A stretch of DNA of 64,000 bases from Ktedonospora formicarum (GCF_016587355.1 NZ_BNJF01000005.1:62001-126000), one strand, 5' to 3'; shown: positions 8,558-18,210, counted from the first letter of the stretch. The notes: generated from the letters alone by a model not told the origin. Numbers and translations: made by a program.

Positions 8558-10840
8558 ATGGCACAGCATGAGCAGACCTCGAACGAGCGTTACGCACACC
8601 AACTTCTAGCTCGCCTGACCGAATGGTCTACATACACCGAGCGTATCAAAGCCCAGCATCAGATCGCTCCTAGCGCGGCTCGCTATACCCTAGTCAACGA
8701 CGAGATTCGCCCCCTGCTCCCGCCTGATATTGAGAACCTTTACACGCACCAGTATGAAGCCTTGAGGGCGGCCCTGGGTCATGAACATGTGACTATCGCG
8801 ACCGCGACCGCGTCCGGCAAGACCTATGCGATGGCTCTTCCTTCACGCGTTCGCCGCCATCGTCAGCCAGGGGCGACTCTCCTCTGTGTGGCTCCCACGC
8901 GTGCGCTGATACAGCAATGGCAGGAGCGCCTCTCATCCTGGGACCCGGCCCTCCGTGTCGAGGTATATACCGGCGATACACCCCAGGCCGAGCGGGCCGC
9001 GATCCGCCAACGCGCCCAAGCCGTGATTACAACTCCAGACATGCTACATATGGGCTTGCTTCCCTATCACCGCTCCTGGGCAGGTTTCCTTTCACGCCTA
9101 CAAGATGTCATTGTAGATGAATCTCATATGTACCGGGGCGTCTTTGGAAGCCATGTCGCGCTTATTCTGCGCCGTCTCAAGCGTGTCCTGGCACTTCACA
9201 ACGCTCAACCAAGCTTTATCTTTGGCTCGGCGACCATTGGTAATCCCGAAGATCATGCTGTCCAACTCATTGGTGATGATGTCAGCGCCATCACAGCTAA
9301 CGGCGCGCCCGCTGGTGGGCGCCTGACTCTACTCTGGCAGCCACCCGATGATAGCGGTTATGTCGAAGAAGCGGCGGGGCTGCTGGCATTCTTCATTACA
9401 CAGGGAGTGCGCTCAATCCTCTTCGGTCAGGCCCGGCAGACAGTTGAACGTATGGTGCGCCTGACACGAAGTATGCTCCCTTCTTATTTGCAAATGAAGG
9501 TTCTGGCCTACCGCGCTGGCTATACGGTCGAGCAACGACGCGAAATCGAAGATCAGCTCGCGCGTGGCGAAATTCTGGGTATCATTTCGACCAGCGCCCT
9601 TGAAGTGGGCATCGATGTAGGCGACCTGGATGTCTCAATCGTGGCTGGCTTCCCCGGAAGCATTTCTAGCTTCTGGCAACAGGCAGGTCGCGCCGGGAGG
9701 CGTAATCGCAGCGCTCTAAGTATCTTTGTATTGCGTGAGGATGCGCTTGATCAATATTTCGCTGCACACCCCTCTATGCTGCTCGACCAACCCGCCGAGC
9801 GTGCCTTGGTCAATATCAATAATCCCTATATCTTTCCCCGCCATCTCTTATGCGCGGCCTATGAGCAGCCGCTTTCACTCGCAGACCAACATCTCTTCGG
9901 ACCCGCCACAGCTCAGACGCTCGCGCGACTCGTCGAAGAACGCGAACTAGTTCAGCATGGGAATCGCTATTATCTGCGCAACACACGTCAGAGTGTAGCT
10001 TTCCAGGTCTCACTGCGCCAGGTTGGGGAGCGTCTCTCAATCATGAGCGCAACCACGGGCAGCAGGGAGCGCCGCATTGAGGAGACCGATATCCACCATG
10101 CTATCAGTGAGTGTCATCCAGGGGCTATCTACTACTCACAGGGTGTCTCCTACGAGGTTCAACAGCTCGATCTCGCGCAGAAGCGCATCGATGTCCGCCC
10201 TCATGAAACCGCCTTCTATACCGAGCCTATCATCCAGACAGATGTGCAGATACAAGAGGTGGAACAGCACCAACATCTCCCACGCCTGCATCTCTACTCC
10301 GGGCGAGTGCTCGTCACGCGCGAGGTTCAGGGCTTCCTTCGCCGCCATAACCGCTACCGCACCATTTTAGAACAATGCGAACTAGAGGAGCCCCTCTCAG
10401 CTCCGCTTGAGACCAGGGCGCTTTGGATGCTTATTGACAACGCTCTCATCGAGGAGCTTATCAGCGCGCGCCGCGATCCCGCTGGCGCGCTACATGCCGT
10501 TGAACATGGCATGATCGCCCTCCTACCACTCTTCGTCCTTGGTGACCGCCGCGACGTAGGTGGTGTCTCCGTTGTCCCCTATCATCCCCAAACACGCGCG
10601 GCTACCATTTTTATCTATGATGGCTATCCAGGCGGTATAGGTTACAGTGAGGAGGCCTTCAGGCAATGGTCCGCGCTGGCACAAGCCACCCTTGAGACGC
10701 TGCGAACCTGCTCCTGCGCGGAGGGCTGCTACGCCTGCATCATGTCCCCCAAATGCGGCAATCAGAATCGTCCTCTGGACAAAGCAGGAGCCATTTATCT
10801 CCTTAATGCGCTCCTATACAAAAAAAGCACTAGCCACTAA
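8558..10840 (+). CDS. DEAD/DEAH-box helicase with C-terminal Cys cluster (MrfA/YprA/Hrq1 type)
   Basis: 760 residues from ATG 8558 (AAAGGA upstream; TTG 8531 less likely). Walker A is TASGKT, motif Ia APTRALIQQW, motif II DESH, motif III SATIG, motif V TSALEVGIDVGDLD, motif VI QQAGRAGRR. The C-terminal DUF1998-like region carries four cysteines in CSCAEGCYACIMSPKCGN, the metal-binding signature of MrfA-type 3'-5' helicases used in mitomycin-type crosslink repair in Bacillus. The usual nuclease partner MrfB is not adjacent. Function in DNA repair is by family. Confidence 0.93.
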   Translation: MAQHEQTSNERYAHQLLARLTEWSTYTERIKAQHQIAPSAARYTLVNDEIRPLLPPDIENLYTHQYEALRAALGHEHVTIATATASGKTYAMALPSRVRRHRQPGATLLCVAPTRALIQQWQERLSSWDPALRVEVYTGDTPQAERAAIRQRAQAVITTPDMLHMGLLPYHRSWAGFLSRLQDVIVDESHMYRGVFGSHVALILRRLKRVLALHNAQPSFIFGSATIGNPEDHAVQLIGDDVSAITANGAPAGGRLTLLWQPPDDSGYVEEAAGLLAFFITQGVRSILFGQARQTVERMVRLTRSMLPSYLQMKVLAYRAGYTVEQRREIEDQLARGEILGIISTSALEVGIDVGDLDVSIVAGFPGSISSFWQQAGRAGRRNRSALSIFVLREDALDQYFAAHPSMLLDQPAERALVNINNPYIFPRHLLCAAYEQPLSLADQHLFGPATAQTLARLVEERELVQHGNRYYLRNTRQSVAFQVSLRQVGERLSIMSATTGSRERRIEETDIHHAISECHPGAIYYSQGVSYEVQQLDLAQKRIDVRPHETAFYTEPIIQTDVQIQEVEQHQHLPRLHLYSGRVLVTREVQGFLRRHNRYRTILEQCELEEPLSAPLETRALWMLIDNALIEELISARRDPAGALHAVEHGMIALLPLFVLGDRRDVGGVSVVPYHPQTRAATIFIYDGYPGGIGYSEEAFRQWSALAQATLETLRTCSCAEGCYACIMSPKCGNQNRPLDKAGAIYLLNALLYKKSTSH

Positions 10841-10853
10841 TGTAGCTAGTGCT
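10826..10853. terminator. Terminator overlapping the helicase stop codon
   Basis: AGCACTAGC (10826-10834) pairs with GCTAGTGCT (10845-10853); the loop contains the helicase TAA. A run of A lies before it and T-rich DNA after, so it may serve both convergent genes. Confidence 0.7.
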
Positions 10854-10892
10854 GATTTATTCAGGCTTCCGTGAGATGGTCCCTATCTCGCG

Positions 10893-12995
10893 CTATCCCC
10901 AGCTAAAAGCATCGACATAGACGCTAACACTACTAGGAGCATTCAGGTCAATACCCACCTGTGGAGATGATATATTCATACTACCTATCGTGTAACTCAC
11001 TCTCGTCCATTGACCCGCGGTCAGCGCGATAACTGGTCCATCGTACCAAAGATTATTGCCATCGCCTATAGAAATGTTGGCGGTCATTGAAGGCGTGCCA
11101 GATGGTACATAGACATATGTGGTAACAGTCTGCCCTTGCGTGATCTGAGCCCGGATGAAGGCATATGATTGCCTGCTGATCGTGGCTTTTAAGGAATATG
11201 CTCCATCATAGCTATATTGCGAGCTACTCTGTAGCGAGCCAAAGGTGCTTTGCCAACCCTGTCCGCTGCCCTCAAATGAATAGAATACAGAGGGTGCTGG
11301 GGAAGCATTTGTTGGCGCTTGTGTTGGTGCTGTAGTTGTTGGTTGATTCGACTGATTTGTACTAGCCGTTCCTTTGCTGCCTGCCGGTTGCTTTGTACCA
11401 GATGTTGCATTAGCTGTTGCGCTGGTCGAGGTCGTGGTGCCAGTTCCAGGCGTCTGCCTCACTGGCTGCGTACTACGCTCACCAGGGTGTGCCTGCTCAG
11501 AAATCCTGGTCGCGGTACTTCCCGCCATGCTTACATTGTCCGAAGGCGTCTTCTGCTGCGTAGCGAGCAGTACTGAACCTACAAGAATGCAAATAACCAG
11601 CAGAAGCGAGAGCGCCAGGATCAAGCGCCCTTTATGCTTGTGAGCGGCAGGCTTCGGCGACAATGCGACCAAAGGTAAAACGGCCTCGCTTCTCGCTTCA
11701 CCTTTAGAAGTTATCTCGTCCGGCTTCGATAAGCCTTCTCCAGACGGCAACGGTTTTAAACTCGCATAGTTTGATTGTAACTGCTCCAACATAGAATTGA
11801 TACGCTTCGAGTCATCCAACGTTGACTGCTTCCCACCAGTTTCAGACTTTTGCTGCCCAACCTCCTCCACCGCGGGCATCAGCTTATCAGTGGCAACTTG
11901 CCGCTTTGGAGGGGCTGGTTGCACAGATGGGGTTGCATCAGATAGTGCTTTTGAGGTCAACGATGGCGCTAGCGTCCCTGTTGTACGAGGGGCTCGTCTG
12001 CTAGCGGGAATATGGCTCTTCGGAAGAGGAGTCAAACGGGACACCACCTCTCGCTCATCACCAACGGAATGTGCGATTCGGGTCTCTGCCAGAGTCGAAG
12101 ATGGCTGAGCACCTTCCTGCTCTCCAGTCTCAGTGCGCTCGAAAGACTGGCCCTTCTCGCTCTTCTCCTGGGAAGACATGGAAGGCTCTTGTATAGCATA
12201 CAGAAACTCCTGAGCGCTGGCAAAACGCCGTTGTGGCTCAGGATCAAGCGCCCGACTTAGCGCCTGATGCAGGTAGGCTGATAGCGAAGATGGCAGAGCA
12301 TGCCGGGCCTGGGGAAGCCAATTCCCAGGAGAATTCAGCGTCCGACCGCTCGCGGGCGATTTTACCGACGTCTGACCGCTACTCAGCATGGCAGCCAGTA
12401 TTCCAGCCAGGGCATATACATCTCCCTGCACGCCATTCTTGCTTGACGCGAGATAAGCTTCATTAGTCTCTGGAGGCAAATCGGACTGCAAGGAAGCAAG
12501 GTCGAAGTCCGTCAATAGCGCCTCCTGGCTGGCATTGAAGAGAATACTTTGCGCGCTCAGATTGCCATGCACAATCTTCTGTTCATGCGCGTAAGCCAAC
12601 GCCTCACCAACGCGCTTAATGATTGTCAACGCCTCATCCAGCAAAAATGGCTGAGGCCACTGCCGCAAGATACGGTTATGCAATGAACGGAAAGGAGCGA
12701 ATTCGCTAATAATGTAAGGTATCGCTGTTTCGCCATTGATGCCATAATCCACAATAGGTAGAATATAAGGATGCTGCAACGACTTCAGCCGTTCTGCCTC
12801 ATGCAAAAATTGCTGCTGCCTATCCATAGTAGCAAGAGGTAGCGCGTGAAAATACTTCAGCGTCACCGACTGCTTGTCCCCAGATTCAGTAACCTTCTCA
12901 CCCAGATACACATACTTAAAGAGATCAGAAGAAAGCTGTGTTGTAAGAGCATAACCAGCGACGGTCCTGCCAACCAGGCCTTCCGAAGTATCCAT
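10893..12995 (-). CDS. Membrane pseudokinase with extracellular carbohydrate-binding-like domain
   Basis: 700 residues, ATG 12995 with TTGGAGGA upstream. The N-terminal kinase fold (about 12-270) keeps TLKYF as beta-3 lysine, but HRD is HGN (H143-G144-N145) and DFG is DFD (D163), so phosphotransfer is unlikely. A long Ser/Pro/Lys-rich cytoplasmic linker, one membrane helix (about 455-478) and a Thr/Ser-rich wall-spanning stretch follow. The last 130 residues (from FYSFEGSGQGW to YVDAFSW) look like a jelly-roll carbohydrate-binding module of the CBM4/11 type. Inferred role: a transmembrane receptor linking an outside glycan to a cytoplasmic scaffold. Confidence 0.83.
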   Translation of the reverse strand: MDTSEGLVGRTVAGYALTTQLSSDLFKYVYLGEKVTESGDKQSVTLKYFHALPLATMDRQQQFLHEAERLKSLQHPYILPIVDYGINGETAIPYIISEFAPFRSLHNRILRQWPQPFLLDEALTIIKRVGEALAYAHEQKIVHGNLSAQSILFNASQEALLTDFDLASLQSDLPPETNEAYLASSKNGVQGDVYALAGILAAMLSSGQTSVKSPASGRTLNSPGNWLPQARHALPSSLSAYLHQALSRALDPEPQRRFASAQEFLYAIQEPSMSSQEKSEKGQSFERTETGEQEGAQPSSTLAETRIAHSVGDEREVVSRLTPLPKSHIPASRRAPRTTGTLAPSLTSKALSDATPSVQPAPPKRQVATDKLMPAVEEVGQQKSETGGKQSTLDDSKRINSMLEQLQSNYASLKPLPSGEGLSKPDEITSKGEARSEAVLPLVALSPKPAAHKHKGRLILALSLLLVICILVGSVLLATQQKTPSDNVSMAGSTATRISEQAHPGERSTQPVRQTPGTGTTTSTSATANATSGTKQPAGSKGTASTNQSNQPTTTAPTQAPTNASPAPSVFYSFEGSGQGWQSTFGSLQSSSQYSYDGAYSLKATISRQSYAFIRAQITQGQTVTTYVYVPSGTPSMTANISIGDGNNLWYDGPVIALTAGQWTRVSYTIGSMNISSPQVGIDLNAPSSVSVYVDAFSWG

Positions 12996-13359
12996 TGGAA
13001 TCCTCCAACCCTCGATTAGCCCATAAATAATGGAGAGTATTAATAAGCTAAATTATCAAATAGATAGCAATCAATCAATTGTAATTTTACTGGTTTCGTG
13101 AGATAAATCAAGCTCAATAGCCCTACTAGAGCCTTAGTTACAGAAAGGATTTGTGCTTCTCATCCTCTATTATCGGGCTATTTGCTAATCAAACGCTTAC
13201 TGTACTTCCGATTTATTAAAAATATATCTGATTTAATGATTTAATATCTTTGTAACATTATCCAGGTTCAAACGATAGACTATGAAGGGTATTAGTAAAT
13301 CACTAGTGATACTGCCTATAGTGAACCGAAAGGCGGCGTTCTCACGCCAATGTATTTTG
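12996..13359. other. Divergent intergenic region
   Basis: A/T-rich spacer between the second pseudokinase (minus) and the Asp-box lipoprotein (plus). The frame of the lipoprotein is open back to 13282 but only the part from 13360 looks coding. No hairpin or clear promoter was identified. Confidence 0.4.
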
Positions 13360-14643
13360 ATGAAAAAACAAAAACTTTCTCTACTCGCTATTATCTGGTG
13401 GCTAACCTGCGTGGCTCTGCTCACGGCTGCCTGCGGACCGGGCAGCTTGAACCTGGGAAATGGAAATGGCAACATACGCACTGGTGGCTGGAAATCTATC
13501 CGAATCTTTCCTGATGGCAAAGGCTGGGCGCTCACATACCATGGCTTGCTGCATACAAACGACCGGGGAAAGCATTGGAATAGCGTAACCCCCTGGCAGC
13601 CTGACACCCAATCAGGCATATTCACTAGTGGGGTTAATACTTTTGTGGATGGCAACGTAGCCTGGATTACCAAACCAGGCAACACCACCTATCAACAATA
13701 TGGCAAGACTAACGAGCCACAGCTTGCACAAGTCTACCGTACCAATAACGGCGGACGCACCTGGAATAACGCTGAGATTCCCGATACCGCAAGCTCATAT
13801 TCAGATATCAGATCGGGACCGGGCACTATTATCGGCGTGCTCCAAACCCTTGGCGAAACTCGCCATCAAGTCAGTATCACTGCTCTATCCGCTACCAACG
13901 AAACGGATGCCTGGATCTCTGTCAAACGCTTTTATACGCATACAGGCGGCGGTCATGAGGAGATGCAAACTGAATACACGCGCGTCTGGCATAGTAGCGA
14001 TGGCGGGAAAAGTTGGCAACTTCTAGTGGAGAATAAAGCCAGCCAGGGAAGCCAGATCATGCTTCCGGGCCTGTGGACAGCCTTTCCAGATAAATCTACT
14101 GGCATACAAAATGGGCTTACCTACTCTAACCTCGTCGTCAGCCACGATGGCGGCAGGAGTTGGCAAAGCCAAAACCTACCTTCCATGGACTATGCTAGTG
14201 GAGCAAGCACACAGAAAGAGCCTATCTTCTTCAATGCTCATTACGGCATTATTCCTGTACAAACATTGATTGCAGGTCACTACACGCTGTTCTACTACAC
14301 GACGCATGATGGAGCAAAGACATGGCAGGCAAGTCCAACGCTATATCTTGGCAACACTAATCCTCAGATCAGCTATGGAGACGCTCAACACTGGTTTATT
14401 CTGCAAAAGGAAATTTTGTATATCACTGAGGATGGCGGCTCATACTGGACGCACATGAATCCAAAGATACCCGGAAAAGCCGTCATCAATTTTTCCTTCA
14501 CCTCTAATACTGAAGGATGGGCCATTACAAGTAAAACAGATAGCCAGGACTACAAGACATATACTCAGGATGGCAGCACCTTCCTGCTGCATACAGTAGA
14601 TGGCGGAAAAACCTGGCAAGAAGTCACCTACCAACTTGTCTGA
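13360..14643 (+). CDS. Lipoprotein with BNR/Asp-box (Ycf48-like) beta-propeller
   Basis: 427 residues from ATG 13360, where the lipoprotein signal MKKQKLSLLAII..LTAAC begins; upstream in-frame codons lack signal-peptide character. Seven Asp-box turns are visible: DRGKHW, NGGRTW, DGGKSW, DGGRSW, DGAKTW, DGGSYW and DGGKTW. These mark blades of a six- or seven-bladed propeller as in sialidase-like and Ycf48/HCF136 proteins. No sialidase catalytic set was recognised, so it is probably a binding or assembly propeller on the outer face of the membrane. Followed by a strong terminator. Confidence 0.88.
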   Translation: MKKQKLSLLAIIWWLTCVALLTAACGPGSLNLGNGNGNIRTGGWKSIRIFPDGKGWALTYHGLLHTNDRGKHWNSVTPWQPDTQSGIFTSGVNTFVDGNVAWITKPGNTTYQQYGKTNEPQLAQVYRTNNGGRTWNNAEIPDTASSYSDIRSGPGTIIGVLQTLGETRHQVSITALSATNETDAWISVKRFYTHTGGGHEEMQTEYTRVWHSSDGGKSWQLLVENKASQGSQIMLPGLWTAFPDKSTGIQNGLTYSNLVVSHDGGRSWQSQNLPSMDYASGASTQKEPIFFNAHYGIIPVQTLIAGHYTLFYYTTHDGAKTWQASPTLYLGNTNPQISYGDAQHWFILQKEILYITEDGGSYWTHMNPKIPGKAVINFSFTSNTEGWAITSKTDSQDYKTYTQDGSTFLLHTVDGGKTWQEVTYQLV

Positions 14644-14649
14644 CAAAAA

Positions 14650-14694
14650 ATAGCGAGAGTGAAAGGTTCTCAAGTTGCCTTTCACTCTCGCTAT
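14650..14694 (+). terminator. Strong hairpin terminator
   Basis: A 17-bp perfect stem (ATAGCGAGAGTGAAAGG and complement) with an 11-base loop starts 6 bases after the lipoprotein stop. The following T-run is weak, but A-rich DNA on the other side suits the convergent metI transcript too. Confidence 0.8.
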
Positions 14695-14752
14695 GTGCAC
14701 AACCGAATCCCTATATGCAGGCACAACGCTTCAGCCTATATAGTGCCCCGCT

Positions 14753-15415
14753 CTAACGCCTCGTCAGCTTGCTCGCGATCAGATTTCCTAATAACTGAAT
14801 ACCTTGTACCAGGATAATGAGCAGCACGACAGTCACAATCATAACATCGGTCTCAAAGCGCTGATAGCCATAGCTGATCGCCAGATCCCCCAGGCCACCC
14901 GCCCCTACAGCGCCAGCAATAGCCGAGTAGCCAAGCAAACTGATGATTGTAATGGTCACACCCAGGACTAGCGAGGGCAGAGCCTCCGGGATGAGCACCT
15001 TGAGCACTATCTGCCAGTTTGTGCAACCCATGGCCTTCGCAGCCTCAACCACACCAGAATCAACCTCGCGTAACGAGGTCTCAGCCACGCGCCCAAAGAA
15101 AGGGATGGCGGCAATCGTAAGCGGCACAATGGCGGCATCGGTACCAATACTAGTGCCGACAATAAAACGCGTCAGAGGTGTGATCGCAACGAGTAGGATA
15201 ATAAATGGAAGCGAGCGCCCGATGTTGACAATGACACCTAAAACTTGATGGAGTGCTGGAGCAGGGAAGAGTCCCCGACGATCCGTTCCCACCAGTAGTA
15301 CGCCCAGGGGTAGGCCCACAACGATGGTGAACAGTGTCGAGATAAGCACCATTTGCAGCGTCTCACCCGTAGCCTCCCATAGCTCAGGCAAAATACTTGT
15401 AATCCCACTTTCCAT
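14753..15415 (-). CDS. metI: D/L-methionine ABC transporter permease
   Basis: 220 residues with five or six hydrophobic helices and the inner-membrane-component signature near AAKAMGCTNWQIVLKVLIPEALPSLV (EAA loop). The start ATG shares one base with the metN stop (TGATG), so translation is coupled. Together with MetN and MetQ it imports methionine. Confidence 0.93.
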   Translation of the reverse strand: MESGITSILPELWEATGETLQMVLISTLFTIVVGLPLGVLLVGTDRRGLFPAPALHQVLGVIVNIGRSLPFIILLVAITPLTRFIVGTSIGTDAAIVPLTIAAIPFFGRVAETSLREVDSGVVEAAKAMGCTNWQIVLKVLIPEALPSLVLGVTITIISLLGYSAIAGAVGAGGLGDLAISYGYQRFETDVMIVTVVLLIILVQGIQLLGNLIASKLTRR

Positions 15416-16395
15416 CAGGCATGTACCTCCACATGTAATCCCAGATTTCGTAAATACGCCAGCGCGTCTGGCACCTGCTCACCCGCGAACTCCGCCTGTA
15501 GCTGACCAATACGCTCATCGCCAATGGCCTCGATATTACCGCTCAAGATGTTAACATCAAGCTCAAAGCGGCGGGCCATTGTTGAAAAGACTGGCTCACT
15601 GGCATTGCCGCCCGCGAAGGTGATAGTCACCACTGTTGAGCCGGGACGCGCGACATAATTCTCCGGTCTGGGGAAGAGTGACCGGGCCAAACGCGAATCC
15701 GGTTGGGCAGCCAGCGTGCTTACACGCCCTTGCTCGACAATGCGTCCCCCCTCCAAAATAGCCGCCTGGTGGCAGATCTGTTTGACGACGCTCATCTCAT
15801 GAGTGATGAGAAGTATCGTTAGCCCCATGCGCTGATTGAGGTCACGTAGGAGGTCAAGTATCGCCCGTGTGGTCTGCGGGTCCAGTGCCGAGGTTGCCTC
15901 ATCAGAGAGCAGAATATCAGGTGAATTCGCCAGCGCACGCGCAATTCCAACGCGCTGCTTCTGTCCTCCTGACAACTGCGCGGGGTAGACATCGGCCTTC
16001 TCTTCCAGTCCAACGAGCGATAGCAGTTCTCTCACGCGCGCCCGGCGTTTGGTCTTGCTCTCACCCATAATCTCCAGGGGAAAAGCGACATTCTCTGCGA
16101 CCGTCCGAGATGTAAGCAGGTTAAACTGCTGAAAGATCATACCAATGCGTTGCCGCGCCTGGCGTAGCGACCGCCCCGAAAGAGCCGTCACCTCTTGCCC
16201 ACCAACCGTAATCGTGCCAGAGGTTGGACGCTCTAGCAGGTTCACACAACGAATAAGCGTACTCTTGCCCGCTCCGCTCTGTCCCAGCACACCAAAGATC
16301 TGTCCCTGTGGAACCTCCAGGTTCACATCATCAAGCGCCACCACAGTTCCCTCGCCACGACCATACACCTTGCGTACATGTTCAATGCGAATCAT
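15415..16395 (-). CDS. metN: Methionine ABC transporter ATP-binding subunit
   Basis: 326 residues: Walker A GQSGAGKST, Q-loop QQFNLL, signature LSGGQKQRVG, Walker B ILLSDEATSALD, H-loop THE. The last about 75 residues (VTITFAGGNASEPVFSTMARRFELDVNILSG) are the NIL domain that binds methionine and inhibits transport. Order on the minus strand is metQ, metN, metI. A 186-base gap with hairpins separates it from metQ. Confidence 0.96.
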   Translation of the reverse strand: MIRIEHVRKVYGRGEGTVVALDDVNLEVPQGQIFGVLGQSGAGKSTLIRCVNLLERPTSGTITVGGQEVTALSGRSLRQARQRIGMIFQQFNLLTSRTVAENVAFPLEIMGESKTKRRARVRELLSLVGLEEKADVYPAQLSGGQKQRVGIARALANSPDILLSDEATSALDPQTTRAILDLLRDLNQRMGLTILLITHEMSVVKQICHQAAILEGGRIVEQGRVSTLAAQPDSRLARSLFPRPENYVARPGSTVVTITFAGGNASEPVFSTMARRFELDVNILSGNIEAIGDERIGQLQAEFAGEQVPDALAYLRNLGLHVEVHA

Positions 16396-16581
16396 CTTCT
16401 ATCTCATACTCCTTTTTAGAAAACCTGAGTGCGCCAGCACTAGCCACGAGAGCAGCGCCGTGCCCCCGTATGGGGGTTGGTTTTCTCATAAGACCTCACC
16501 CTTCAATGGAGAAAGAGAGAGGTATGCAAAGTGGCGTACGCCTCTCTGCACACCTCTCGTAGAAGTGGAAAGCATCACACT
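16396..16581 (-). promoter_or_regulatory. metQ-metN intercistronic region with hairpins
   Basis: On the minus strand AGAGAGGCGTACGC.. can fold with a CCTCTCT run (plus-strand about 16525-16550), a stem that may lower metN/metI expression relative to metQ, as is common for binding-protein operons. Bases 16407-16432 match a sequence in front of the P450 gene at 27386 (see the repeat at 27412-27442). Confidence 0.45.
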
Positions 16582-17400
16582 TTAGAAGGCGGGAATGACC
16601 GCGCCCTCATACTTATCAAGAATGAACTTCTTAACTTCAGGTGTGTTCAGCAACTTCGCCAGCTTCTTAACCGCTGGATCATTCTCGTGACCCTTCAGGA
16701 CCGTTAGAACATTCGCGTAAGGATTGTTTGTCGCCGACTCCAAGATCAACGCGTCCTTATTTGGCTTCAGGTTGATGGTCATAGCATAGTTGCCATTAAT
16801 AATTGAGGCGGTGGTATCCTCAAGTGAGCGGGGAAGCTGCGCGGCCTCAAGCTCCGTAATCTTGATATTCTTAGGATTGCTCACGATATCTCGCACCGTC
16901 GCGCTCGTCCCAACGCCCGGCTTCAGACCAATCAGCTTGTTCTCTGCCAACAATTGCAGCGCGCGTCCACCATTGGTTACATCGTTTGGAATGGCGATGG
17001 TCGCGCCATTACCAATGGCATCCAGCGACTTGACCTTTTTAGAATAGAGGCCCAGCGGCTCGATAAGCACCTTCGTAACAGCTACCATATCAATACCGTG
17101 CTGCTTGCCAAAGTCTTCCATATATGGCACATGTTGGAAGAAGTTCGCGTTAAGTGAGCCTTCTTTTAGAGCCATGTTCGGCTGAACATAGTCGTTAAAC
17201 GTCACAATATTGAGCTTCAGGCCCTCTTTCTCAGCAAGATTATCCTTGATGTATTTCAGAATCTCTGCATGTGGCGTAACAGAAGCCCCTACAGTCAAGG
17301 TGTTGGGATCGGACGAAGTAGCATTGGAGCCACACGCCGCGAGCAAGGAGAGAAGTAGGACGCCTAAGATAATACCCGGTAACCTCTTGAGTGAACGCAT
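16582..17400 (-). CDS. metQ: Methionine-binding lipoprotein
   Basis: 272 residues. The signal peptide ends in LLAAC (lipid Cys22) and the body is NlpA/MetQ family: GASVTPHAEILKYIKDN, FNDYVQPNMALKEGSLNANFFQHVPYM, AIPNDVTNGGRALQLL. It captures methionine for MetN-MetI. First gene of the operon, with a consensus promoter 98-130 bases upstream. Confidence 0.95.
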   Translation of the reverse strand: MRSLKRLPGIILGVLLLSLLAACGSNATSSDPNTLTVGASVTPHAEILKYIKDNLAEKEGLKLNIVTFNDYVQPNMALKEGSLNANFFQHVPYMEDFGKQHGIDMVAVTKVLIEPLGLYSKKVKSLDAIGNGATIAIPNDVTNGGRALQLLAENKLIGLKPGVGTSATVRDIVSNPKNIKITELEAAQLPRSLEDTTASIINGNYAMTINLKPNKDALILESATNNPYANVLTVLKGHENDPAVKKLAKLLNTPEVKKFILDKYEGAVIPAF

Positions 17401-17504
17401 AGTAGTGTCTTTCTAATCTGAGATAGTGCTATTCTGGATCCCCCGCCACTTGTAGTAGTGCATGAGTATCAATCCATAATGCCGTTTGTTTGCTTTGTTG
17501 CCCA

Positions 17505-17533
17505 ATCATAACAAAGTTGATCAATATTGTCAA
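17505..17533 (-). promoter_or_regulatory. Housekeeping promoter of metQNI
   Basis: On the minus strand TTGACA (17533-17528), 17 bases, TATGAT (17510-17505). The predicted start is near 17498, leaving a leader of about 98 nt. No SAM riboswitch core was recognised in it. Confidence 0.75.
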
Positions 17534-17682
17534 CATATAGAGGCTACGCGCGGGGAAGAGCTGAGGATCTAACAAGAGGTAGTGTGAGTATCGCGGCCCA
17601 TACGCAAGAAAGGGATATTGACAACCTTGCGTATGGGCCAAATCGCTACGTGTTTGGCTCTCGATATGCGACCAGTAGTACA

Positions 17683-18210
17683 TCACTTTAGTTCAGTTGT
17701 TACTGCGAACCACTGATACAGGTTATTGCCTGTCACCTGGCCGGGCTGGCGATCATTGATATAAGTATAAAGCAGATGTCCATTGTATGTTACCTGTTTC
17801 CCCTCTGCAAGCCTATGCAGCGCGAACTCGCCTGGAAGTTTATCATGGCAGAAGCTCACATGGTCGGTATTTGCTATCAGAGGGGGCCATGCCGTCAGGC
17901 AAGCACCAGTACAGGCAGGCTTTGCCAATGTATCAGGAACATAGTAATAAAGCACGAAGCCGCGAGCATCCGTCAGTACTATGCTCTTTTTGCCCTCAAG
18001 TGTTAGATGAGTCGTCTTGACTGGTAGCTTAGGGTTAGAGGCAGGATAGGCTGGTGCGGCATCCGAAAGCGAAGCCTTCGCGTTCTTTGACTGCTGGATG
18101 CGCTCGGCCTCCTCGCGAGTCATAATACGACAGGCTGAAACAAGAAGTACAAGGGACAGGAGGAACGTCAGCGTCAGCACCTTCTGAAAAGAAAAAGCTC
18201 GTTTTGACAT
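17683..18210 (-). CDS. Secreted lipoprotein with COG4315/PF03640-type repeats
   Basis: 175 residues. ATG 18210 has AAAGGAGGT 7 bases upstream, a full anti-SD match. The signal peptide ends in LLVSAC. The body contains the paired motifs SIVLTDARGFVLYYYVPD, ACTGACLTAWPPL and VTYNGHLLYTYINDRQPGQVTG, typical of this small lipoprotein family found in Actinobacteria and Chloroflexota. Function unknown in the family; redox or cell-surface roles have been suggested. Confidence 0.88.
   Translation of the reverse strand: MSKRAFSFQKVLTLTFLLSLVLLVSACRIMTREEAERIQQSKNAKASLSDAAPAYPASNPKLPVKTTHLTLEGKKSIVLTDARGFVLYYYVPDTLAKPACTGACLTAWPPLIANTDHVSFCHDKLPGEFALHRLAEGKQVTYNGHLLYTYINDRQPGQVTGNNLYQWFAVTTELK

Noticed and set aside
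17401..17500. SAM (S-box) riboswitch before metQ
   Set aside because: The conserved S-box core and its kink-turn were not found, although GTGGCGGGGGA looks faintly similar.
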